NCBI RefSeq assembly: GCF_003996965.1
Contig: NZ_QWDM01000005.1
Span: 310,001 to 374,000 of the forward strand
Direction of reading: 5' to 3'
Length of the DNA: 64,000 nt
From: Flavobacterium cupreum
GTDB taxonomy: Bacteria > Bacteroidota > Bacteroidia > Flavobacteriales > Flavobacteriaceae
The stretch's first letter is position 1. Each line of letters begins with the position of its first letter. The notes under the pieces are model-generated. The model was not told where the DNA came from, did not search any database, and saw nothing but the letters and a program-made list of their open reading frames with translations. The translations under genes were made by a program, and so were the position numbers. This document shows positions 47,773-56,081 of this stretch, piece by piece.

Positions 47773-49008
47773 ATGCTACAAAAAGATAAATCTGCGGCCA
47801 TTGGTTTTATTTTCATAACCATGTTAATTGATATTACGGGATGGGGAATTATTATTCCTGTCATTCCAAAATTAATAGAAGAATTAATTCATGGCGATAT
47901 CAGCGAAGCAGCAAAAATAGGGGGCTGGCTGACTTTTGCCTATGCGATAACCCAGTTTGTATTTGCACCTGTAATCGGTAACCTGAGTGATAAATACGGA
48001 AGAAGGCCGATTATCTTAATTTCGCTTTTCGGATTTTCATTAGACTATATTTTGCTGGCTTTTGCGCCAACCATCTTATGGTTGTTTATAGGAAGGATTA
48101 TTGCAGGAGTGACCGGAGCGAGTATTACCACAGCTTCAGCTTATATTGCGGATGTCAGTACGCCCGAAAACAGGGCCAAAAACTTTGGTCTGGTTGGGGC
48201 AGCTTTTGGATTAGGATTTATCATAGGGCCGGTCATTGGAGGATTATTAGGGCAATATGGCTCACGGGTTCCTTTCTATGCAGCTGCCGTTTTGTGCATG
48301 GTTAATTTCTTATACGGATTCTTCATTTTACCGGAATCCCTGAAAAAAGAAAACCGCAGACCTTTCAACTGGAAACGGGCAAATCCTGTTGGCGCAATTC
48401 TGGGTCTGAAAAAACATCCCACACTGATTGGCTTAATTGCAGCGATATTTTTGTTATACGTCGGATCACATGCCGTACAAAGCAACTGGAGTTTCTTTAC
48501 CATTTATCAGTTCAACTGGGACGAACGAATGATCGGAATCTCTTTGGGAATAATTGGTTTACTGGTGGGAGTTGTGCAGGGAGTTTTGGTGCGCTGGATC
48601 AATCCGAAGTTAGGAAACGAAAAAAGTATTTATATCGGACTGGCATTGTATACCATCGGAATGTTGTTGTTTGCCTTTGCAACAGAAAGCTGGATGATGT
48701 TTGTGTTTTTAATTCCGTATTGTCTGGGCGGAATAGCCGGACCGGCATTACAATCTGTGGTTGCCAGTAAAGTAGCGCCCAGCGAACAGGGAGAAATTCA
48801 GGGAACTTTGACGAGCTTAATGAGTGCCTCTTCGATTATTGGACCGCCCATGATGGCGAACACTTTTTACTTTTTTACCCATGACGATGCTCCTTTTAAA
48901 TTTGCCGGATCACCCTTTATTTTGGGAGGTGTTTTAATGCTGCTGAGTACCGTAGTGGCTTATTTTTCATTAAAAAAGCATGCGGTTCCTAAAGAAAGTA
49001 AGACGTAA
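47773..49008 (+). CDS. MFS transporter, TCR/Tet-type drug:H+ antiporter
   Basis: 411 residues, twelve helices. Motif A between helices 2 and 3 is GNLSDKYGRRPIIL, and the N-terminal ITGWGIIIPVIPKLI contains the helix-1 Asp-like region of Tet pumps. Motif C appears as GLGFIIGPVIGGLLG. Tetracycline export itself is not implied. Separated from the RND operon by a terminator, so independently transcribed. Confidence 0.9.
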   Translation: MLQKDKSAAIGFIFITMLIDITGWGIIIPVIPKLIEELIHGDISEAAKIGGWLTFAYAITQFVFAPVIGNLSDKYGRRPIILISLFGFSLDYILLAFAPTILWLFIGRIIAGVTGASITTASAYIADVSTPENRAKNFGLVGAAFGLGFIIGPVIGGLLGQYGSRVPFYAAAVLCMVNFLYGFFILPESLKKENRRPFNWKRANPVGAILGLKKHPTLIGLIAAIFLLYVGSHAVQSNWSFFTIYQFNWDERMIGISLGIIGLLVGVVQGVLVRWINPKLGNEKSIYIGLALYTIGMLLFAFATESWMMFVFLIPYCLGGIAGPALQSVVASKVAPSEQGEIQGTLTSLMSASSIIGPPMMANTFYFFTHDDAPFKFAGSPFILGGVLMLLSTVVAYFSLKKHAVPKESKT

Positions 49009-49013
49009 TTTTT

Positions 49014-49451
49014 TTATTTCAGATAGACATAATGATTGTAATAATCAATAATTGCTTTCCCTTCAAGCAAAACATCGGCACCGATAATGCCGTGTACCGC
49101 CTTTGCTTTGTAGGAGGTTAAGGCCTCATTTACATGGGAAAGATCAAAAATGACCAAATTGAAATTGGTATTTTTCCAGCTGCCGATTTGTAAATGATTG
49201 TGCGAAGAAATTTGGGTGTCCATTCCGGTGGCACCAGCTCCCGAAGCTTTAGTTTTAGATTTTTTGGCGGAGATCTCAAAATAGTCAATACTTTCAAAAC
49301 CAATGCAGGTATTGGAAGCGCCGGTATCTAAAATGAAATTTCCCGAAACTCCATTTATCTTTGCCTTAATTAATAAATGCTGGGTTTTGGTAACCCTGAA
49401 TTTTACTTTTCGGTATTTTGCTTTTTTAAGGACTTTATGAAGATCTTCCAT
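49014..49451 (-). CDS. Retropepsin-like aspartic protease, 145 aa
   Basis: Single DTG motif (LDTGASNTC, Asp42) with the hydrophobic-hydrophobic-Gly of the flap half (GIIGADVL near residue 122), i.e. one lobe of a pepsin fold, so the active form should be a homodimer as in retroviral proteases. No signal peptide or membrane helix. Its first 49 bases overlap the 3' end of the CHAT gene in another frame, so translation is probably coupled and the two proteases are made together. Substrate unknown. Confidence 0.82.
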   Translation of the reverse strand: MEDLHKVLKKAKYRKVKFRVTKTQHLLIKAKINGVSGNFILDTGASNTCIGFESIDYFEISAKKSKTKASGAGATGMDTQISSHNHLQIGSWKNTNFNLVIFDLSHVNEALTSYKAKAVHGIIGADVLLEGKAIIDYYNHYVYLK

Positions 49452-52060
49452 TTCTGATAAGGATTGAAAATCAAAAATAAACCAATTAGAATCAAAATAC
49501 TAATGATGTATACGATATAATTGGAAGATTTTTCGGCAGGGACAATACTGCCGTAATAGACAAAAGCACTCCAGTAATAAGGTGATTTTTTGGCATTGGG
49601 AATCTTTGGGTCGCTTAAAAAATCACGTTTCGCATTCGCATTAGCTTCAAAATACGATTGATCCTTTTTGATATTGGTATAAAAATCATCCATAAATACA
49701 GAAGTCGTGAAATCGTTTACTTTCCACAATGAAAATAATAAATTCTGTGCGCCGGCAAACTGAAAACCTCTTGCAACACTCATGGCACCTTCTGCTTTGT
49801 ATAATTTTCCTATTCCGGTTTCACAGGCGCTCAGAACAACCAGATCCGGATTTATATGCAGATTGTACAATTCAGAATAAAGGATTTCCTGATCGTAGAA
49901 TTTAATGCTTGCCGGAGTTTCCAAATCACCGGAAGAAGCGTGTGTGCTCAAATGCAAAATAGAATAATGAACGGCATTTTTTTTGAAATTAGAAAAAGTC
50001 GCATTGCTGTTTTCGAAAAACTGACCATCAAAATTCTTCCTGATAGACTGCAATTCATTCTTAGAAAAAGTTAGGGCAAAATCGGTATTTTCGAAAATCG
50101 GAAAAATTCCCAGAACCGTCTTTTTAGGTTTAGCAAACGGAACCGAATTCACATAAAAGGAAGCAGAATTGTTATACGCCACATTAAAATCATTGACCAG
50201 ATAATGCATTTTTGCAAAATTTGTCGTAACCGATTCTTTTGTGATTAAAGCTTCAAAAGGCAGAAAACTCAACACACCATCCGGAATAAGGATGAGGTTT
50301 TTATCGTTTCCGGTGGACGGAATCTTAAGATATTTATAAATACGGTTTCCAAGCCGGTTGTAATGCTGCGGATTATTGGTAATCGCGTTCGGGTCATTAA
50401 AAAGGCGAATAAATTCCATCAGGCTGGTAAAGCCGGTGCCTTCCGGGGAAATATAATAAAGCTTTATGGTTTTGTTTTCAACCGTAAAATTATAAATACC
50501 GTCGGAACCTGCAAAGTACTCCGTTAGTACGGCATTGTCCTGCGCTAATTTGGCATATAATTTTTGCAGGTCAAAGGTAGTATTGGTTTCATTGGTGTCT
50601 TCACTTTTATTTTTTTTAAGAAGCAGCATGAGTTCATTTTGCTTTTTGATGGCTTCATTAATTTTAGAAATATTGGCGAGTTCCAGTTTTTGCTGTTCTT
50701 TTAGAATAACGGTATTCCAATTTTGAAGCTGTTGCAGAATGAGCTTTTCTTCTCTGGATAAATTCGTGTTTTCATGAAGACGGTTTTTTAAAACCACCGA
50801 TTTGGTTTGTTCCGAAAGTAAAAAAGCAGTTTCGATATAATGAATCTTATTCTCTCTTTCGTAAAGGGAATGATAGATTGAAATACACTTTTCGGTTCGG
50901 TTTCGGTTCCGGATCTGGGTTACGATTTTAGAATTTTCATACACCAGAAGCGACTGGAACAATTCTTCGATATGAAACGAAAGGGCAAAACTTTTCAGGG
51001 CATTTTTGGGCTGGTTTTCCGCCAGATATACGGCTGCCTGCAAATCCAGGGCATCTAATAAAACCGTTTCTGCATAAAGCGAATTCTGCTTGGGAAGGAT
51101 ACTTTTCGAGTTAGAATAATCCGGAAGCAGTGTTTTAAAAACAGCACTAATATTTAGGCTGGCCTCTTTTATTTTTCCTAGTTTGAAAGAAAGAAAAGCG
51201 GCTTCATAATACAATTGCGCTTTTTTGCGTGGTTCCTGGCCGGAGGTTTTATCAAATTCTGTTTTGGCTTTTTCAAAATAGTCCGAAGCTTTGGCCAGTT
51301 CGTTTTGTTCTATTTTTAATTTGGCCAGATTTCGATACGAATTGGATAAAGTTTCTGCTTGCGAGGTATCCTTTTTTAATAGTAAGATGGCTTTAAGAAA
51401 AGAACTTTCGGCCTTCTCAAAAGCAGTTCTTTTCGCTGAAGAACTTTTTGTCGTCAGGAAATAATCAGCGCCTAAGTTGTTTAATAAAACCCCTTTTTGA
51501 GTTGGGGTTAATTTCTCGGTTTGGATGGTTTTTTCGAGCAAATCAATTGCCTTATAAAGATTTCCGGTGTTTTGATATACATTCGATAAATTAAGGATTG
51601 CCGCTACTTTCTGAGGTTCATTTTTCTCCTGATCGGCAATAAAATAATACTGTTTGATGGTATTTTCGGCATTGTCATAATCGCCCAGAATTGTATACAA
51701 ATTCCCTAACGGTTTCAGGCAGTATTCAATAATATCGTAACCTTTAAAATGATGCTTTTGATACAAGCGCCAGGCTTTTTCGTAGCTTTTAATCGCTTTC
51801 TCCAATTGTCCAGACTGATTTTCATAATAGGCTTTATTGCAGTTTAAAACCACGATGGCCAGTAAGGCCTCTTTGGTTTTGGACTTTGGGTTTTTCCAGA
51901 ATTCTGTTTCTGTATCCGTTAAATTTTGCAGCGCTTTCGCCGAAGGATTCGCAACAAAAACATCAATGGCGTGGTATAGCTTATCTTCTTCCGAAACAGA
52001 TGGCTGCCCGGATAGTAGTACCGATGTGAAGAATAAAATATAAAAATACAGCTTTGTCAT
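49403..52060 (-). CDS. TPR-CHAT caspase-like protease, exported and C-terminally anchored
   Basis: 885 residues. Signal peptide about 1-20 (LYFYILFFTSVLLSGQ); TPR repeats about 60-330 (for example YDNAENTIKQYYFIADQEK, GNLYKAIDLLEKTI); helical linker about 400-480; CHAT domain about 560-830 with the caspase dyad His707 (LHLSTHASSG) and Cys746 (VVLSACETG); C-terminal helix YIVYIISILILIGLFLIFNP followed by a basic tail of about 18 residues. Predicted topology puts TPR and CHAT in the periplasm held to the inner membrane. CHAT proteases cleave after basic residues in studied cases. Context with ECF sigma and anti-sigma genes suggests a signalling role. Confidence 0.88.
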   Translation of the reverse strand: MTKLYFYILFFTSVLLSGQPSVSEEDKLYHAIDVFVANPSAKALQNLTDTETEFWKNPKSKTKEALLAIVVLNCNKAYYENQSGQLEKAIKSYEKAWRLYQKHHFKGYDIIEYCLKPLGNLYTILGDYDNAENTIKQYYFIADQEKNEPQKVAAILNLSNVYQNTGNLYKAIDLLEKTIQTEKLTPTQKGVLLNNLGADYFLTTKSSSAKRTAFEKAESSFLKAILLLKKDTSQAETLSNSYRNLAKLKIEQNELAKASDYFEKAKTEFDKTSGQEPRKKAQLYYEAAFLSFKLGKIKEASLNISAVFKTLLPDYSNSKSILPKQNSLYAETVLLDALDLQAAVYLAENQPKNALKSFALSFHIEELFQSLLVYENSKIVTQIRNRNRTEKCISIYHSLYERENKIHYIETAFLLSEQTKSVVLKNRLHENTNLSREEKLILQQLQNWNTVILKEQQKLELANISKINEAIKKQNELMLLLKKNKSEDTNETNTTFDLQKLYAKLAQDNAVLTEYFAGSDGIYNFTVENKTIKLYYISPEGTGFTSLMEFIRLFNDPNAITNNPQHYNRLGNRIYKYLKIPSTGNDKNLILIPDGVLSFLPFEALITKESVTTNFAKMHYLVNDFNVAYNNSASFYVNSVPFAKPKKTVLGIFPIFENTDFALTFSKNELQSIRKNFDGQFFENSNATFSNFKKNAVHYSILHLSTHASSGDLETPASIKFYDQEILYSELYNLHINPDLVVLSACETGIGKLYKAEGAMSVARGFQFAGAQNLLFSLWKVNDFTTSVFMDDFYTNIKKDQSYFEANANAKRDFLSDPKIPNAKKSPYYWSAFVYYGSIVPAEKSSNYIVYIISILILIGLFLIFNPYQKWKIFIKSLKKQNTEK

Positions 52061-52368
52061 ATTATTGATTTATTTCACAGAGATGCACGAAGTTTTCGCA
52101 AAGGCTCACTACGGGTTTTTTAAGTTTTTTTTGCCACGAATTACACGAATTTTCACGAATTAATTTAAGCAGCATAAGTGGAAAAAATTCGCGAAAATTT
52201 GTGTAATTCGTGGCAAACCCCTTTTTCTCTGCGTATCTCAGTGAGAACCTTCGTGCAACTTTGTGTAATTCCTGGCAAACTATACTTTTTAAATTAAAAA
52301 TTCGTGGCAAGCCCTTTTTTCTCTGCGTATCTCTGCGAAACCCTTTGTGGATCTCTGTGTTATAACCC
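52061..52368. repeat. 308-bp repeat-filled spacer with 30-bp inverted repeat
   Basis: No gene. 52131-52160 (TTGCCACGAATTACACGAAT and on) is the inverse of 52187-52216 with two mismatches. TTCTCTGCGTATCTC occurs twice (52225-52239 and 52318-52332), and single copies of AATTCGTGGCAA words lie around 52300. These are dispersed flavobacterial repeat words. A 118-codon open frame across it is not a gene. Confidence 0.8.
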
Positions 52369-54321
52369 TTAAAACTTCCAGATTCCGTAAAACTGAAAAT
52401 AATTAAAATTCTGTTCAAAATTAATCACATAACGTGCTCCCAGGCTCGGCCCGATTCTCGCGGCACCCACAGTCAGGTCCAGTAACAATCCGGTTTTAAG
52501 ATCGGCAAAGGAATTTTTGACGGCATTAGAAGCAGTCCTGGTGTTGATTACAAATTTATCCGAATCGCCTTCAAAAGATTCAATTTTAATGGTTTGCGTC
52601 TGTTCCTGCGAAACATTGAAATTAGCCTGCACACCCGCACCAACGCCAATATAATTATTGATATTGTACCGAATCAGCAGCGGGACTTCCCAGTTGACAC
52701 TTTTATTTTCTGTACTTGTGGTGGTGCGCTGTCGTTGTTTTACCCCATTCGGATTTACAACAACTTCATCAATTACATTTTCAGCACTATCGTATTTATT
52801 GATACTGTTCACCCATTCTGCCTGCCAGTAAAAACGATACGATTTAAAAGGCGAAATCGTCGCGCCCACAAAATAACTGGTCGAATTGTCTAAATCCGGA
52901 TATAAATTGTACCCTGCTTTTGCCCCGATAGAGATTCCCGGTAAAAATCGGGTAGTCGCATAATTGGTAATAATAGGTTCATTTTTGTCGAAAATGATGG
53001 CAGTCCGGCTTCGGGTTTTTACCTTATGGAAGTCCTCCGCAAACTTCATGGAATATTTTACAAAGCCTTTTGTACTGTCTTTTTCGTGTACATTTTTTTG
53101 CTCGCTTCCCGGTAAATAAATGTTTTTAAACGTAAAAAAGATCTGGTTCTTTTTAATGATCGTATCCAAACAACTAACGGTGTGTTCCTCGTCTTTTGGG
53201 CAAATCGGACATTTTGGATACATATCTTCGATCTGAAATGTTTTCTTGTCAAACATATCCGGAACATCCGTTTCAAGTCTGATCTTTCTTGCCGGGCCTT
53301 CGCCATTGTTCTGGAAACGGGTTTTGAAATTTACCCTTTTGAAACGTACGAATCTGTAATTCATAAAACTTCCGTTAGAACCCATTTTGTTAGGGTCATG
53401 GGAGGTTACGATTTCCATTTCGAGGTTTTTTATTTTGTGGTTTTTATAACTTCGGTTTGGGACAAAAATTCCGCGCATGGTGACCGTTGCGCTGGTATCC
53501 TTGATCATTTCGGGTGTTGTTCTGAACGTGTAAAAAAGATTTCGGGTTTCGCCGGGATTAGCATCGTCAAATTCTAAGACAGACACATTATGATAGGTTT
53601 TGTTGGCCTCTGCTAAGGAAGCGTCAAGATCTTCTTCGGTCGTCGTATTCCTGTATTTTTTGGTTTTGAAAGTGTTTTCGGCAGAAGCGATGTACGATTT
53701 AGTATCATCGAGATCGTTAACAGCTGCGACCCGATTTTCTTTGACTTCCCGTTCATTCGCATACGTCCTGAAATCGATCAGTTCGAAATTATTGCTTTTG
53801 AATTGTTTCTCATTATAAAACAAATACAGTTTACCGCTGGAAACATAATTTTCCAGATTCTGATAACTTACTACAACTACCATTTCCTGTTCCGGAATCG
53901 GGTCACAGTTTTTTAGGATCGCAAATCCGTTTTGGTCGGCTATCGAGGCGATGTCTTTATAATCCGTATCGGTAATGTCATTTACAGCGACTTTTTTCGG
54001 TCGTGTGGCAGGAGGTTTTCCATTGTCGTAATTGTTGGTTACGGCGAGCCTGGTGATGTAGTTTCCTTTGTTTTTATAGACATGTTTCGGTTCAGCCTCT
54101 TTGCTGTAATGCCCGTCTCCGAGTTCCCATAGATAGGAATAACTTGGTTTTGGCGCACCCGCAATCGGAATTAACGGTGGCGTCTCGGGTTTGTAGGTAA
54201 CGGCATTTCCGTTTTGTATAAAAACAATATTGGCTCTTCGGGTGATGGTGTCTTTTACTTTGGTTTGCGAGAAAGAGAATATAGAAAACAGCAGAAAGAC
54301 AATCGATGATAGTGGTTTCAT
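52369..54321 (-). CDS. PKD-domain protein with C-terminal outer-membrane barrel
   Basis: 650 residues. Signal peptide 1-19; PKD domain about 30-115 (SYSYLWELGDGHYSKEAEPKHVYKNKGNYITRLAV); a long middle part with several beta regions and a CPICPKDEEHTVSC cluster of four Cys near 370; from about 465 a PorT-like barrel (GISIGAKAGYNLYPDLDN ... WEVPLLIRYNINNYIGVGAGVQANF ... FNYFQFYGIWKF) ending in an aromatic residue. Likely an outer-membrane protein exposing a PKD domain. Same strand as the CHAT gene, 308 bp upstream of it. Function unknown. Confidence 0.8.
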   Translation of the reverse strand: MKPLSSIVFLLFSIFSFSQTKVKDTITRRANIVFIQNGNAVTYKPETPPLIPIAGAPKPSYSYLWELGDGHYSKEAEPKHVYKNKGNYITRLAVTNNYDNGKPPATRPKKVAVNDITDTDYKDIASIADQNGFAILKNCDPIPEQEMVVVVSYQNLENYVSSGKLYLFYNEKQFKSNNFELIDFRTYANEREVKENRVAAVNDLDDTKSYIASAENTFKTKKYRNTTTEEDLDASLAEANKTYHNVSVLEFDDANPGETRNLFYTFRTTPEMIKDTSATVTMRGIFVPNRSYKNHKIKNLEMEIVTSHDPNKMGSNGSFMNYRFVRFKRVNFKTRFQNNGEGPARKIRLETDVPDMFDKKTFQIEDMYPKCPICPKDEEHTVSCLDTIIKKNQIFFTFKNIYLPGSEQKNVHEKDSTKGFVKYSMKFAEDFHKVKTRSRTAIIFDKNEPIITNYATTRFLPGISIGAKAGYNLYPDLDNSTSYFVGATISPFKSYRFYWQAEWVNSINKYDSAENVIDEVVVNPNGVKQRQRTTTSTENKSVNWEVPLLIRYNINNYIGVGAGVQANFNVSQEQTQTIKIESFEGDSDKFVINTRTASNAVKNSFADLKTGLLLDLTVGAARIGPSLGARYVINFEQNFNYFQFYGIWKF

Positions 54322-54336
54322 AACTAGATACTTTTT

Positions 54337-54426
54337 TAGCCCTGATAGTAGTGGAAATCCTTTTTTTGCCGGGCCCGATAGTTACAGGGAGGAAAAAAGA
54401 GGGCAACGGATAGCAGGATTAGCTTC
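54337..54426 (+). repeat. Dispersed intergenic repeat, copy 2
   Basis: Begins TAGCCCTGATAGTAG, contains AATCCTTTTTTT and GCCGGGCCCGATAG, ends ACGGATAGCAGGATTAGCTTC. Shares both ends and order with the copy at 16988-17065; the middle of this copy is longer by about 12 bases. Confidence 0.75.
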
Positions 54427-54468
54427 TGAAAATCATCAGAATTAATTTTAAAACTGGATTAAATGTAA

Positions 54469-54500
54469 AAAAAAGTGATGAGCAAATCACCACTTTTTCT
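54469..54500 (-). terminator. Terminator of lipoprotein gene
   Basis: On the minus strand AAAGTGGTGAT ... ATCACTTTTTTTT forms a short stem with a T8 tail, 18 bp past the stop. Confidence 0.65.
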
Positions 54501-54517
54501 TAAAAGTATTTTGTAAG

Positions 54518-55507
54518 TTACTGAATTGCATTCACTGCAGCTATCAGTTGAGCTTCTGTGCCGACTGTTGTTTCGGCAAGTGTGAAAGTATAAATATCTC
54601 CGGCAGCCACGGTCACCCCTTTGATTGCGTAACGCCATTGACCATTATCCTCGGTTGCAAAAATCACGTGACAAGCCAGCCCAATCGGGATTTGTCCGTA
54701 GTGTTCGCTAAATAATCCTGCTGCTGTATACGTATCCAATTTGGCTAATGCATTTGTTCCTTCACCATCATAAGACAAATAAACCGCGCTGTTGTTGTTG
54801 TCGAAACCTTCCGGAACGTCTACAAGAATTGTAGTTTTTGGTCTTGGGTCGCTGTAAAAACGGTCCACATTCGTCCATCCGAAATTTCCAAAAGTGACGT
54901 AATAATTGTTTCCCTCGCCTTGTACGCCACCTTTTCCGTTGCCGCCATCTGCACCGCCTTTTGCTTCTCTCCAGGCCAGTTCTCCGGCTTCATTGATCGC
55001 GCCTGTCCACAAAGTCATGGCATTGTCTACACCATCTGTTAAAGTTGCAGGAACCAGCATGTTCATATAACAGGAAGTCTGAAGTTCAACACCGCCCTGA
55101 GTAGCTTTGATGAAAAATTCACCACCGGAAATCAATAAATTTTTCTTTCCGTCTGCTGTAAGTCCCATGGTAGGTTTGTTGGTCACCAGCATATTTCCTT
55201 TGTCAAAAAGTTCGATATATTCGATATTTACGGCTCCGGTTACAGCAACCCCGTTTTTAGTTAAACAGTCTCCGTTGATGTTTACTTTAACTCCTTTTGC
55301 AGAAGTAAAGCTTACCACTCCGTTTCCGGCTGTTACGGTAAAGTTTTGTGTATTTCTTTTGATTCCTTTTTCTGTGATTCCTTTGAACGCTGCAGCAGTA
55401 GGAGGCAGGATTGAATTGTTGTTGTCGCTTTCATCACTGTTATCGCAGCTTACTAATGTCGTTATAGCGAATAATAATAGTCCGATTGTTTTAAAATTTG
55501 TTTTCAT
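54518..55507 (-). CDS. Lipoprotein of unknown function
   Basis: 329 residues. Lipoprotein signal with Cys21 (LFAITTLVSCDNSDESD), then an Asp/Asn-rich tether and a beta-rich body. A Gly-rich loop GGADGGNGKGGVQGEGNN occurs about residue 190. No catalytic motif recognised. Its promoter region contains two tandem copies of GGGGTAACAA-N18-ATCT, tying it to the sigma factor 500 bp away. Confidence 0.75.
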   Translation of the reverse strand: MKTNFKTIGLLLFAITTLVSCDNSDESDNNNSILPPTAAAFKGITEKGIKRNTQNFTVTAGNGVVSFTSAKGVKVNINGDCLTKNGVAVTGAVNIEYIELFDKGNMLVTNKPTMGLTADGKKNLLISGGEFFIKATQGGVELQTSCYMNMLVPATLTDGVDNAMTLWTGAINEAGELAWREAKGGADGGNGKGGVQGEGNNYYVTFGNFGWTNVDRFYSDPRPKTTILVDVPEGFDNNNSAVYLSYDGEGTNALAKLDTYTAAGLFSEHYGQIPIGLACHVIFATEDNGQWRYAIKGVTVAAGDIYTFTLAETTVGTEAQLIAAVNAIQ

Positions 55508-55537
55508 GATATTTAGTTTTAATAGTTATTTAATAAT

Positions 55538-55568
55538 AGATGTTTCGTGTGGTGAAATTGTTACCCCT
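55538..55568 (-). promoter_or_regulatory. Putative ECF promoter copy A (lipoprotein gene)
   Basis: Minus strand AGGGGTAACAATTTCACCAC and on to ATCT at 55538-55541, 18 bases between the C of GTAAC and ATCT. Lies 31 bp before the lipoprotein start. GTAAC fits the AAC core common in ECF -35 elements. Confidence 0.55.
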
Positions 55569-55598
55569 GTTTTTAATTTATTTCAGGTTTACAGAAGC

Positions 55599-55629
55599 AG
55601 ATCAATTGTGGTGAAATTTTGTTACCCCT
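55599..55629 (-). promoter_or_regulatory. Putative ECF promoter copy B (lipoprotein gene)
   Basis: Minus strand AGGGGTAACAAAATTTCACC and on to ATCT at 55599-55602. Spacing is identical to copy A although the internal TTTCACCACA word is shifted by two bases, so the distance rather than the intervening sequence is kept. Confidence 0.5.
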
Positions 55630-55651
55630 CTTTTTTACTTTTTTTGGAATT

Positions 55652-55951
55652 TTATTTCGAAAGGCACTTTTCCTGAAAAACATTTCCGTCTTCATCCAAT
55701 GCAACCAGAATGTCTTTCTTTTGCAAAAGCGAGAGGATAAAATAAATCCAGACAATCGACCAGAGACCCAATGTGATCACCGTAAGAAATAAGTGAAAAG
55801 GATGATTGATTTGTGTTTTCTCTTTAGACAAAACAGCATAGGGTAATTTTTCGTTATGTTCGATTATTATAAAACCGTTTCGTTTTTTTGCCAAAAGCAT
55901 TTTGTGAAAACGATCCAGATTTTTTTCGTTTATAAGGTGATAACTTTCCAT
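55652..55951 (-). CDS. Small membrane protein of unknown function
   Basis: 99 residues. Soluble N-terminus (ESYHLINEKNLDRFHKMLLAKKRNGFIII), one or two membrane helices (HLFLTVITLGLWSIVWIYFILSLL, about 52-77) and a short tail. Not recognised. Lies between lipoprotein and sigma genes with promoter copy C 70 bp upstream. Confidence 0.65.
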   Translation of the reverse strand: MESYHLINEKNLDRFHKMLLAKKRNGFIIIEHNEKLPYAVLSKEKTQINHPFHLFLTVITLGLWSIVWIYFILSLLQKKDILVALDEDGNVFQEKCLSK

Positions 55952-55995
55952 TTCTCTTAATTTTTTGAATTGTTTTAAAAGTTTCCTGCCTCGTT

Positions 55996-56026
55996 ATATC
56001 CATCTGATTTTAGAATTGTTACCCCT
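55996..56026 (-). promoter_or_regulatory. Putative ECF promoter copy C (small membrane protein gene)
   Basis: Minus strand AGGGGTAACAATTCT; the element at the ATCT position reads ATAT (55996-55999). Upstream A/T-rich flank (CTGAAAATAATTTTAAAAAC) closely resembles that of copy A. Confidence 0.5.
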
Positions 56027-56081
56027 GTTTTTAAAATTATTTTCAGATTCTTTCTACATTAGCTTTTTAAAAAGCTGTTTT

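Noticed and set aside
52062..52418. 118-codon minus-strand frame
   Set aside because: Spans the repeat-filled spacer and the end of the PKD gene; its sequence reflects dispersed repeat words.
53182..53577. 131-codon plus-strand frame
   Set aside because: Lies wholly opposite the PKD-barrel gene, which has a signal peptide and recognisable domains.
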